Shown: in pieces, positions 47,370 through 54,467 of the stretch
Layout: the number at the start of each line of letters is the position of its first letter
Position numbering within the stretch: the stretch's first letter is position 1
From: a virus
DNA length: 64,000 nucleotides
Reading direction: 5' to 3' (one strand)
Virus record (IMG/VR): IMGVR_UViG_3300020452_000548
Coordinates: 1-64,000 of that record
Notes under the pieces: model-generated
Told to the model about the DNA's origin: nothing
What the model saw: only the letters and a program-made list of their open reading frames with translations
The model's database searches: none
Position numbers and translations under genes: made by a program

Positions 47370-48904
47370 CTGACCCTTTTGACGAAGCTTGGGATGTAGC
47401 TAAGGGCAAGTTCCGAGGATATTCTCGAAACAATATTAGCGATAGAGATAGCAAGGCAAGCAAAGCCCGTGCATGGAGTCAATCACGCAAGAATAAGCGT
47501 AAAAGAACCAGTAGAAGGTATAATCGTAATAAAACAAGAGGTAATGTGCGACCTAAGATGAGAAGGCAATTAGGGGCAGGTGGCTCAAGAGAGCAGGTGG
47601 CTAAAGCAGTAAATATTCCTGATTTGTCGAGTTTGAATCTTGGTAATATGTATGCAGGTCTTGGTGGTTCTGAGCTTACACAATATCGGCCTTTAGGCTT
47701 GGGTGGCTTCATGGGGGCAGGTAAGCAAAGAGGACACAATGTCCAGTCTTTTGACTGGGGGATGCGTGAAGATGGCATTACTGATGCCGAGCTAAAACAG
47801 AATGATCCCAACTATCACTATGACGATATTACTGAAGGTTCGGTTTCTGCATTAGCAGATAGGGTTCTTGATCGGTTTGATGGGGATTACATACACGGTC
47901 TAACTGCCGGAACACCATGCAAGGCATTCAGTATGGGTGGAGAGAATGTAGGTTGGAAATTAGAAGAGGATTCTATTCAAAGATTATGGGATAAACTCTA
48001 TCCCGGTCAAGATTATCCAGAAGTTACAAGAGATATGAGAAGGACATTCACACCTGAAGCTTTGGCGTGGAGTAGGGGTAGCATCCATAGCCCCAAAAGC
48101 ATCAAAGGATACTTGAATAGCATAAGAGGTCAAGAAGGCGGTTGGGGTATGCCCACCTTTGTTCCTCGTAGTATTGATGAGATAATGTTCGATTCATTTG
48201 GTGAGCCAAGAATTAGGCACGGCAAGGAAATGACCGAGAGTGCAGCTGAAAGGATTCGTGGTAATACGCAGACTGGTGTTGATATGCTAGAGAGAACGGT
48301 TGCCCTGTATGATGAATTAAAGAGAAGAGGAAAATTGGGTTATGGATTCATTGAAAACCCAATGGGTAAAATGCGATATATGAATCAAATATCTCATTTG
48401 CCTCTCCATGCAATATCGGCCGCATCGTATAGAGAACCCGCACATTCAAGATTATTCGGCCTACCGCCTGAACCCGATGAGTTTGATATGGGAGCTTACA
48501 TGAGGCATACAAGACCGAATATGGATATTTCTGGTTTGCCACCTTTGAAGATGACTGATTTATTTGGCGATTTGCCCCCGCAAATGACATTACGGCCTTC
48601 ATTGAAAACAATGAATGTGGCGGGTGATTTGTATGCTCATGGGCCGAGAGGAAGTATAGATGAATCAATACAGGGGATGAAGGGATTACCTGCTAACACA
48701 TTGTTCGCAGGTTCTCCAAAAATAGATCCGTATCATGTTCGCTCAATTGCACCATTCCAATTGGGCAAGGATTTTGTTCAAGCTCTTGAGTCGGATTATG
48801 AGATACCTGCACCTATCCCTCAATATAGAAAACAATTAGACCAGAATAGAGCATTACGGGAATTAGCTGATGCTGCTCGAAACAAGACCCTGTTTGATTA
48901 TTGA
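47363..48904 (+). CDS. C5-cytosine DNA methyltransferase with AW-motif N-terminus
   Basis: 513 aa, ATG with AGGGGGA upstream, overlapping the previous gene by 7 bp. Residues 4-14 (DPFDEAWDVAK) carry the shared AW motif; residues 40-70 are very basic (SRKNKRKRTSRRYNRNK). The catalytic part starts about residue 90: motif I MYAGLGG (97-102), HNVQSFDWG, motif IV TPCKAFSMGG with the nucleophile Cys 186, and motif VI as ENP (331-333; usual ENV). Motif X is not evident. It is encoded at the end of the virion block, unlike the other methyltransferases, so it may be made late or carried in the particle. Target sequence unknown. The gene meets the - strand block tail to tail. Confidence 0.75.
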   Translation: MVTDPFDEAWDVAKGKFRGYSRNNISDRDSKASKARAWSQSRKNKRKRTSRRYNRNKTRGNVRPKMRRQLGAGGSREQVAKAVNIPDLSSLNLGNMYAGLGGSELTQYRPLGLGGFMGAGKQRGHNVQSFDWGMREDGITDAELKQNDPNYHYDDITEGSVSALADRVLDRFDGDYIHGLTAGTPCKAFSMGGENVGWKLEEDSIQRLWDKLYPGQDYPEVTRDMRRTFTPEALAWSRGSIHSPKSIKGYLNSIRGQEGGWGMPTFVPRSIDEIMFDSFGEPRIRHGKEMTESAAERIRGNTQTGVDMLERTVALYDELKRRGKLGYGFIENPMGKMRYMNQISHLPLHAISAASYREPAHSRLFGLPPEPDEFDMGAYMRHTRPNMDISGLPPLKMTDLFGDLPPQMTLRPSLKTMNVAGDLYAHGPRGSIDESIQGMKGLPANTLFAGSPKIDPYHVRSIAPFQLGKDFVQALESDYEIPAPIPQYRKQLDQNRALRELADAARNKTLFDY

Positions 48905-49611
48905 TTTTCATTATCCTCAAATAATTCTGGATTCTCAATCCAAGCTTGAGGTAGGATATGGTCGTATATGTCAATTGGTATGGTTTCTAACCTTCCTGTA
49001 TCGGGGTCAATTATCTTCACACGCTTCTTTCTTCGCAATTTATGACCAAACTTAGCTACCATTTCACATTCAGCACATAGGCTCTTAGCTACGCTTCTAA
49101 ATCTTTGATTGAACCATTCCTCAAACAGCTCAAAGGAATTGAATATCCATGAGAGATGAGGAAGCCATGTCTGCTTTACGCCATTCCACCGTATCACTTC
49201 TCTCATAGGGTATCTTCTCTTTGCGAGGCTGAAAGCTTCAGCACCAGTCAATCCAACGGCATCCATCAAATCAATCGTCTTGAAATTGATACTGTATGCC
49301 TTTGCTAAGAGCTGGTAATCTAACTTTGTTGAGTTATATCCCATCAATGTAGTATCTTCTGGTAGCTCTTTCAACCAATCTTCTAATTCAGATAAGCTCA
49401 GCATCTCCGACTCGTATCTCTTGTGTTTGATTGGTTTGTTCAACACATCTGAGAATACAAAGAAGCAATCACCACTAAAGAAAACCGCAGTATCAATGTG
49501 AAACTTGTCTAAGTTTGAGTAGTCCTTATCTGGATCTTCGCTACTAAATATTCTGAAAGCAAGCACCTTTTCTGTATTCATCCATGTAGGTAATCTTGAC
49601 CATATTCTCAT
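48898..49611 (-). CDS. DnaQ/PolB-exonuclease-like protein, partly degenerate
   Basis: 237 aa, ATG with GGTGA 4 nt upstream and 4 nt after the helicase stop. Residues about 15-120 recall the RNase H-like 3'-5' exonuclease fold: a first strand VLAFRIFSSE where DEDD exonucleases have DxE, LMGYNSTKLDYQLLAKAY (Exo II-like NxxxLD), and FKTIDLMDAVG. The first acidic residue of the usual Exo I motif appears replaced (FRI), so activity is doubtful. The C-terminal part has CAEC (about 177) and a basic section. It could assist a DNA polymerase encoded elsewhere. The 3' end overlaps the + strand methyltransferase by 7 bp. Confidence 0.55.
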   Translation of the reverse strand: MRIWSRLPTWMNTEKVLAFRIFSSEDPDKDYSNLDKFHIDTAVFFSGDCFFVFSDVLNKPIKHKRYESEMLSLSELEDWLKELPEDTTLMGYNSTKLDYQLLAKAYSINFKTIDLMDAVGLTGAEAFSLAKRRYPMREVIRWNGVKQTWLPHLSWIFNSFELFEEWFNQRFRSVAKSLCAECEMVAKFGHKLRRKKRVKIIDPDTGRLETIPIDIYDHILPQAWIENPELFEDNENQ

Positions 49612-49615
49612 GTTA

Positions 49616-51073
49616 TCACCAATTCATTTGGATGTATGCGACCCTACCCTTCATGTGCCTCTCGGCAGTATTGTTCTGTATATGCTTATCCAATCGCCTT
49701 TGTGCCGTCTTGACGCTCACATCGTTTAGCTGAGCATACACGGATTCAAGCTCGGCTTTCTTAACAACTTCTCTACCAGTCTTAGGGTGAATCTCCTTAG
49801 ACACTTTGTTGAATGCTTGCTTCCATGCGTGTTGCTCGGCCTGTGTCCTCTTTCGGGTCTTGACGCTTTGCTTCTGTTCCAACCAAATGATTGTGTTATA
49901 CAGATTGTCATAGATAATTTCCTTAGCCATCATCACATACTCCGCAGTAATGACTGAGCTTTTCATGATTGAAGCTATGTGATTAGCCATTATTACTGTG
50001 TAATTCTCAACATTAGGTAGGAAGCTGGTTGCCGTATCTCTAATCTCATCGTTTGATATGCCTCTTACCAAATCATAGTAGTCATCAACGGCATTTAGCA
50101 AAGCAGCGTGGTATGATGGGCCAACGCTGAATATATCGTATGCGTGTCTGATAGCAGTATCCTCACGCTCGCCATCAGATAGTGCATTCCACTCTTCCTC
50201 AGTCAAGCCCGCAGCTTTGAACAGTCTGCTTTTGACTTCATCCCTGCATTCCATGAGATACTTAGCTAAGTCCTCATACCCCCATAGCTTATCAGGAACA
50301 GGAACATAAGTGCCGGACATACGGTGTTCGCTTGTAGTCTGCCTTGTTTCCATCGTTACATCGTTTTGATAAAAGAATACACGCTGAAAGAATCCCTTCT
50401 CAAGCACATGAACCATAATGTCCTTTGGCGGGAATGTGGTCATCCACATAGAAACGCCTGATGGTGTCCTTACTGTTCCAGATACCAAGTGCTTGACCAA
50501 CACATTTGTTTCTGAACCAATCGGAGCCATGGCCTGTTGTAGATAGAGTATCTTATCTGAGAAATACGCCTTCTGGTCATTCAACAACACGCTTGCTTCA
50601 TCAAAGGTCAGCGATTTGTATCCATTCAACAGACCGGGAACAACTTCGTAATCCACTTTGCCTGTTGGCTTACCATCCTCATCATACAATGGGACTTCTT
50701 TGACCGTACCTATCATCTTAGCATCAGAACCTGAGCTGAACATTTCTGTTTCAATTTCGCATAACTTCAGTATCTTGGCAAGAAACTCATAGGCAACAGA
50801 TTTACCGGATCGAGAACCTTGAACCCAATACACATGGAATCTGCAATCAACAAAAATACCGTGAATAGGTATTCTCATGTATGGGGCGCACATCAAACCC
50901 ATAGTGAAAAAGAAAGACAGGATACCTGCATATTCATTGAAATAACTAACGCTATTGAACCTGCTAAGATATTCCTTTAGAAACTTTGAACCCTCATAAT
51001 CCGATGAAATTAACTTGTAATCACTCCACTTCCTTGTAGTTTGAGTTTCGTTTCGGAGTAGCATGGGAATCAC
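49616..51073 (-). CDS. AAA+ ATPase, probable replicative helicase (MCM/DUF3987-like)
   Basis: 485 aa from GTG 51073, which lies 32 nt from a TATA-like box and has no SD (leaderless); ATG 51064 is the alternative. Walker A GSRSGKS (86-92), Walker B SLTFDEAS (154-161), a sensor-like SMWMTTFPP, and LEKGFFQRVFFY, equivalent in place to the arginine-finger LSRF of MCM and DUF3987 proteins. The last about 70 residues (VVKKAELESVYAQLNDVSVK) look like a winged helix, as at the C-terminus of MCM. No zinc domain. It probably unwinds the viral DNA with the primase encoded upstream in the same block. The family assignment is by motif order. Confidence 0.65.
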   Translation of the reverse strand: MIPMLLRNETQTTRKWSDYKLISSDYEGSKFLKEYLSRFNSVSYFNEYAGILSFFFTMGLMCAPYMRIPIHGIFVDCRFHVYWVQGSRSGKSVAYEFLAKILKLCEIETEMFSSGSDAKMIGTVKEVPLYDEDGKPTGKVDYEVVPGLLNGYKSLTFDEASVLLNDQKAYFSDKILYLQQAMAPIGSETNVLVKHLVSGTVRTPSGVSMWMTTFPPKDIMVHVLEKGFFQRVFFYQNDVTMETRQTTSEHRMSGTYVPVPDKLWGYEDLAKYLMECRDEVKSRLFKAAGLTEEEWNALSDGEREDTAIRHAYDIFSVGPSYHAALLNAVDDYYDLVRGISNDEIRDTATSFLPNVENYTVIMANHIASIMKSSVITAEYVMMAKEIIYDNLYNTIIWLEQKQSVKTRKRTQAEQHAWKQAFNKVSKEIHPKTGREVVKKAELESVYAQLNDVSVKTAQRRLDKHIQNNTAERHMKGRVAYIQMNW

Positions 51074-51105
51074 TGGGAATGTTCGGTAGTATCAACTGAT
51101 TATAA
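51074..51105 (-). promoter_or_regulatory. promoter with TATA box and shared operator-like motif
   Basis: On the - strand TTATAAT (51105-51099) lies 32 nt ahead of GTG 51073. Between them is a motif that reads GGGAATGTTCGGTAGT on the + strand (51075-51090); almost the same sequence sits at the same place in the promoter at 58091-58122. It would overlap the transcription start and may be an operator. Confidence 0.55.
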
Positions 51106-51113
51106 CACCTTAC

Positions 51114-51821
51114 TCAAGACCGAGCCATTCTGACCCTTTCGCTCGCCATTTTCGTTTCGCTATTTAGAACCTCAGAAATACGGGTTGCTCGAATCTTACC
51201 TAAACCTACAATCTCCGTCAGCTCTTTGACTGATACTGAGCTAATCTCAGCTACAGACCCAAACTTCTCAAGGAGCTTGTGAGCTATGGCTTCGCTTGCC
51301 CCCGCAGCTCGTAGTGTATCCACCCTCATATCCTCAGAAGTGGTTTTTCTTAGAACACGATATGTGGATGATGAACCAAGCGTTCCATCCTTCTCAAATC
51401 TTTTACAGATGAATCGAGCTGCCGATGATCTATCGGGCAGGGTGATGATTTGTATGTCGTAGTCCGTGCAATACCTTGCTAAAGAGCCGACATAGCTTGA
51501 CCATGCCTGTTGGTATCTGATTTTCCTACCACTCTTCATGACTTGAGTAAGATACTGGTCAAGAGTACCCCATACCAATAGTATTGCATTGTTGTAGTTA
51601 TCATCCAGATTGTTGAGCTGTTGCTCAAGATGCCCACTCATCATGCTACCCATGTAGTCATGAATGCTCTTTGCTTCTATGCCTACGCTGTTGAATGCGT
51701 AGTCAGCAATCATGTTCTGCTTAGTCTTGTGATGCAGACCATCTTTCTTGTCAATATACTTCTTCACTAAGTCCTCTAATCCAGATCGCTCTCTATTATC
51801 AATAAACAATACTTTTGTCAT
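51114..51821 (-). CDS. XPF/ERCC4-type structure-specific nuclease with HhH domain
   Basis: 235 aa from ATG 51821, overlapping the dpdA stop (ATGA). The nuclease core shows FIDNRER (residues 6-12, the DxRE part), ADYAF (39-43, usual GDY), and IEAKSIHDY (48-56, usual VERKxxxDL), so the metal-binding Asp 8, Glu 11, Asp 40, Glu 49 and Lys 51 are kept while the usual Arg of VERK is Ala. A tandem helix-hairpin-helix follows (about 172-228, LLEKFGSVAEISSVSVKELT, EIVGLGKIRATRI). Archaeal XPF/Hef enzymes cut branched DNA; here it would resolve replication or recombination forks. No helicase domain is attached. Followed by a promoter for the next gene. Confidence 0.85.
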   Translation of the reverse strand: MTKVLFIDNRERSGLEDLVKKYIDKKDGLHHKTKQNMIADYAFNSVGIEAKSIHDYMGSMMSGHLEQQLNNLDDNYNNAILLVWGTLDQYLTQVMKSGRKIRYQQAWSSYVGSLARYCTDYDIQIITLPDRSSAARFICKRFEKDGTLGSSSTYRVLRKTTSEDMRVDTLRAAGASEAIAHKLLEKFGSVAEISSVSVKELTEIVGLGKIRATRISEVLNSETKMASERVRMARS

Positions 51822-52579
51822 ACGCTCGCCCCTATTCTTTCCGCCCAGCTCAATGCAAAATTGATACAATTCCTACAACTTGACGCACAGTCTGGTAATT
51901 TGACACACTTTGATTCGTCTTTTCTTGCTCGAAAAGACCAAGCCATAGAATCAGCAGATGCGATATATTCCTTTGACTTGACCAATCCTAACTTCTTCAC
52001 ACCAAATGCGTGAAGCTTCAGATTGTATTTGCCTGTTGAAAATGTCTTGAGGATATGTGAAATCTCATCGGTGTTTTGCCTTCTACATACAGAACCTATA
52101 CCCACCAATGGTTCGTCTTGAAGATTCACGCCATGTTCAACATATAGCTCAAAGCAATCTTGATACTCATTCATCTCAAAACCCTGCAAAACGGGAATAA
52201 TAGGTAAATCAGGTGCAAGGCTTTTCAGCTTGAGATAATTATCAACAGTAAGCTTTTGATGTTCCTTTACCGATAGCCCTGTTTTTTCAATCATGTGCGG
52301 TTCGCACATCCAGTCTTGAGGTGCAATAAAATCAAAGCTCAAACCTATATCACTCATCAAACGCCTAATTCCAGCCACATATTCTTGAGGCGTTACAGTC
52401 CATTCGCCATACTTTTCCAATTCGGTGAAGCCACCGGAATCTAAGGCCAATGGTGCTTTCTGCTCAATTTTCTTCTTTCTGTTTTTGAGCCACCTGTAAG
52501 ATACCATCAACGGGTGATTCGTTCTTTCAATATGTTTCAACTGCCATGTTCCAATATAAAACTCATTCAAGATTGACAC
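51818..52579 (-). CDS. dpdA: DpdA-type DNA transglycosylase (7-deazaguanine insertion)
   Basis: 253 aa, GTG start inside the preceding microgene. It belongs to the phage branch of the tRNA-guanine transglycosylase superfamily: LALDSGGF (44-51, containing the active-site Asp 47), FIAPQDWMCEP (84-94), IPVLQGF, GIGSVCRR (160-167), LHAFGVKKLG, and SADSMAWS (208-215). A Cys cluster at 225, 231, 235, 238 may hold zinc. Known DpdA proteins swap guanine in DNA for a 7-deazaguanine such as preQ0, which blocks restriction enzymes. No base-synthesis gene is in the window; an archaeal host already makes preQ0 for archaeosine. It is co-transcribed with replication genes. Confidence 0.85.
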   Translation of the reverse strand: MSILNEFYIGTWQLKHIERTNHPLMVSYRWLKNRKKKIEQKAPLALDSGGFTELEKYGEWTVTPQEYVAGIRRLMSDIGLSFDFIAPQDWMCEPHMIEKTGLSVKEHQKLTVDNYLKLKSLAPDLPIIPVLQGFEMNEYQDCFELYVEHGVNLQDEPLVGIGSVCRRQNTDEISHILKTFSTGKYNLKLHAFGVKKLGLVKSKEYIASADSMAWSFRARKDESKCVKLPDCASSCRNCINFALSWAERIGASV

Positions 52580-52688
52580 CCCCGTTTTTCATTAGACAAT
52601 CATAACACACCTTATGTTCTGGATCCCAAACAAGATTACGCTTCTTTTTGCATTGATGACAAGTCAGCATTTGGTATGGGTTAATCAT
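52563..52688 (-). CDS. 41-aa zinc-ribbon microprotein
   Basis: Short frame between the 80-aa zinc protein and dpdA. The ATG overlaps the upstream stop (ATGA at 52688-52685) and the end overlaps the dpdA GTG start by 17 bp, so it fills the only space between those genes. Two Cys pairs (CHQC residues 10-13, CYDC 28-31) with a basic stretch between them (KKKRNL) are a textbook zinc ribbon. Function unknown; it could bind DNA or assist neighbouring enzymes. The Cys spacing and double overlap make it a probable real gene in spite of its size. Confidence 0.7.
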   Translation of the reverse strand: MINPYQMLTCHQCKKKRNLVWDPEHKVCYDCLMKNGGVNLE

Positions 52689-52927
52689 CCATCCACCTTC
52701 TCTAACCAATGTTCCCATTCAGAACCGAAGCGATAGTCTGCCTTCTGATTATCACTTAGCTTATTCACGAAGGCAGCCATAGCACCACAATGAGAGCATT
52801 CCAATGTTACTAACATACCTTCGCCTTCCAACCCCATTTCCTCAAAGGGTATATCTGACTTCCACAGTAATTGTTCGCCACAAAAAATGCAAGAGCAGAC
52901 ACCTTGAGGCACTACAATATTACTCAT
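52685..52927 (-). CDS. 80-aa zinc-ribbon protein
   Basis: Start at ATG 52927, which overlaps the upstream stop as ATGAGTAA; a longer in-frame start at 52939 lies within the preceding gene. Two Cys pairs, CSCIFCGE (Cys about 10-15) and ECSHCGA (about 44-47), fit one zinc ribbon, followed by a helical, acidic end (GSEWEHWLEKVDG). Lies in the replication block between a 110-aa unknown and another zinc microprotein. No named family; nucleic-acid or protein binding is possible. Confidence 0.75.
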   Translation of the reverse strand: MSNIVVPQGVCSCIFCGEQLLWKSDIPFEEMGLEGEGMLVTLECSHCGAMAAFVNKLSDNQKADYRFGSEWEHWLEKVDG

Positions 52928-53252
52928 TATCCTCACCATTTATCTCAGCTACAGACATACCTGATTCATGGATTAAGAAGGCTCGATTTAGCATATCAGT
53001 AATCATATCTGCCCATTCAGGATCCATAGCTAATGCTACAACATCTGCTTGGTCTTGACTTTGCCTCATCTGAGGGTGATGGCATATCTCAGTAACACCC
53101 GTTGATACATTCAATCTGAAAGACCAAGGCAGTATGTCTTTGATTTCTTCCAAATCCTTTGCATATTCTTCCTCAGTCTTGTCGCCACTCTTTAGGCTCT
53201 CAAACAATTCTCTCGCTTTCTTTTTCCTTATTTCATCTATGTCGTCTGTCAT
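52920..53252 (-). CDS. small charged protein of the replication block
   Basis: 110 aa from ATG 53252, two bases after the primase stop (TAA TT ATG). The first about 50 residues (MTDDIDEIRKKKARELFESL) form a charged helix that recalls the N-terminus of archaeal PDCD5-type proteins, but the rest does not follow that family. The middle has VSTGVTEICHHPQMRQSQDQ and a helical end. Function unknown. It overlaps the next gene by 8 bp. Confidence 0.7.
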   Translation of the reverse strand: MTDDIDEIRKKKARELFESLKSGDKTEEEYAKDLEEIKDILPWSFRLNVSTGVTEICHHPQMRQSQDQADVVALAMDPEWADMITDMLNRAFLIHESGMSVAEINGEDNE

Positions 53253-53254
53253 AA

Positions 53255-54352
53255 TTATGTCCCCTTTCCATCGTAATACGGGCAACGCCCTACACATAAG
53301 CCCTCGCTGAAAAGCTTAGGGCAACTGGGAGTTTTGTAATACCTGTTAGCACCGTGAGATAACATTTGGTGCGTAACACTTGGTTTGTAATCTGACCATT
53401 CAAGTGATTTGATGAATGCGTGAGCTTTTGATACTGCCTCTTTGTTTGATATTGAGCTGGTTTCGGGTGGCCGTGCGAATCTTCTGAAGTAATCAAGCAG
53501 ATACATCATGAGATACACACGGGGCTGATGTGCAGGGTTATCACCTTTGGTGCAAGCCGCAGCGTGAAGGCAGGGTAGCATTGGTATTCCCTCTATATTC
53601 TTCATATCCACCGAAATCTCGTCAGCGTCAAACTTACCAAAGAATCCTGTCAGTCCTGTCATACGATATTCTGGGTCATCAATTTTGATTAGCTTGAGAG
53701 GCATACCTCTCTTACCCCTAATGTGCATACCGCTTGACGGCTTCTCAGCCTTCAATATGATAGCATCCCAACCTCTTGATAATAACTCAGCAGATACTGG
53801 TATAGACCAAAGCCCCCTCTTTACATTGTATGTGTTGGGGATTCGAATATGTCTATCGGGTCTGAATGATACGACAGGATCAAGAGATACCAAATCCAAA
53901 TCACGAACCCACTTATTCACAATCATCCTTCCAGAGAACAACAACTGACTAAGCTCATCCGGTGGTAAATCGTATGTCTTGTCTAACAGAACCCAAATGT
54001 GGAATCCGCCACCGCTAAAGAATACCGTGTGCTTCCAACCGTTATCCAATAAATGTGCAGATAGCTTCCAAGTATCCTCAGCACATCTTTCTCCAGCTTC
54101 TTCATCAGACATACCTAACTGTTCTATGGCCCTGCCTTTGTCAAGATCCACTACGAAATGAGGAACAATAGCTGTGGTATATTCGCATCTTTTACCTCCC
54201 GGCTTAGTTTCTTTGAAGGGATATACGGTCACGGTTAGGTTTGCTTTACCGTTAGTGTTTGAGATGTATCTTTGAAACTCTTTCTTGGAATGGATGACTC
54301 TCCTTACACGCATATCCACTTCTCTTGGATAACCATCGAAAACGCTACTCAT
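53255..54352 (-). CDS. archaeo-eukaryotic primase fused to PriL-like Fe-S domain
   Basis: 365 aa from ATG 54352, which overlaps the preceding microgene stop (ATGAGTAG); ATG 54355 is also possible. AEP motifs: I HFVVDLD (Asp 69, Asp 71), II FFSGGGFHIW (Ser 113, His 118), III SLDPVVS with RHIRIPNTYN downstream. The C-terminal about 110 residues resemble the Fe-S domain of the large primase subunit: LPCLHAAA (PPCI-like), HQPRVYLMMYLLDYFRRF, then Cys in TPSCPKLF, EGLC and GRCPYY, so four ligands for a 4Fe-4S cluster. Thus PriS-like and PriL-like parts are on one chain. It would lay primers for viral replication. Confidence 0.85.
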   Translation of the reverse strand: MSSVFDGYPREVDMRVRRVIHSKKEFQRYISNTNGKANLTVTVYPFKETKPGGKRCEYTTAIVPHFVVDLDKGRAIEQLGMSDEEAGERCAEDTWKLSAHLLDNGWKHTVFFSGGGFHIWVLLDKTYDLPPDELSQLLFSGRMIVNKWVRDLDLVSLDPVVSFRPDRHIRIPNTYNVKRGLWSIPVSAELLSRGWDAIILKAEKPSSGMHIRGKRGMPLKLIKIDDPEYRMTGLTGFFGKFDADEISVDMKNIEGIPMLPCLHAAACTKGDNPAHQPRVYLMMYLLDYFRRFARPPETSSISNKEAVSKAHAFIKSLEWSDYKPSVTHQMLSHGANRYYKTPSCPKLFSEGLCVGRCPYYDGKGT

Positions 54353-54467
54353 CATCTGCCCCCTTCTTACAAGTACAGGCTGCAAATAACATCTGTTTGA
54401 GCTTTGAACGCTGAAGGTTAGCCTCATTTGAGTATTGAGAATGATATGGGCAATTAGGGTCTGACAT
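54345..54467 (-). CDS. 40-aa Cys-containing microprotein
   Basis: ATG 54467 follows directly on the TAA of the nuclease gene (54470-54468), with GGGAGG about 8 nt upstream; its TAG overlaps the primase ATG (ATGAGTAG). The product starts MSDPNCPYHSQYSNEANL and has Cys 6, His 9, Cys 31 and Cys 33 (CPYH ... CTC), which could hold one zinc. It fills the whole 112-nt space between the nuclease and the primase. Function unknown, possibly primase- or nuclease-associated. Confidence 0.65.
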   Translation of the reverse strand: MSDPNCPYHSQYSNEANLQRSKLKQMLFAACTCKKGADDE

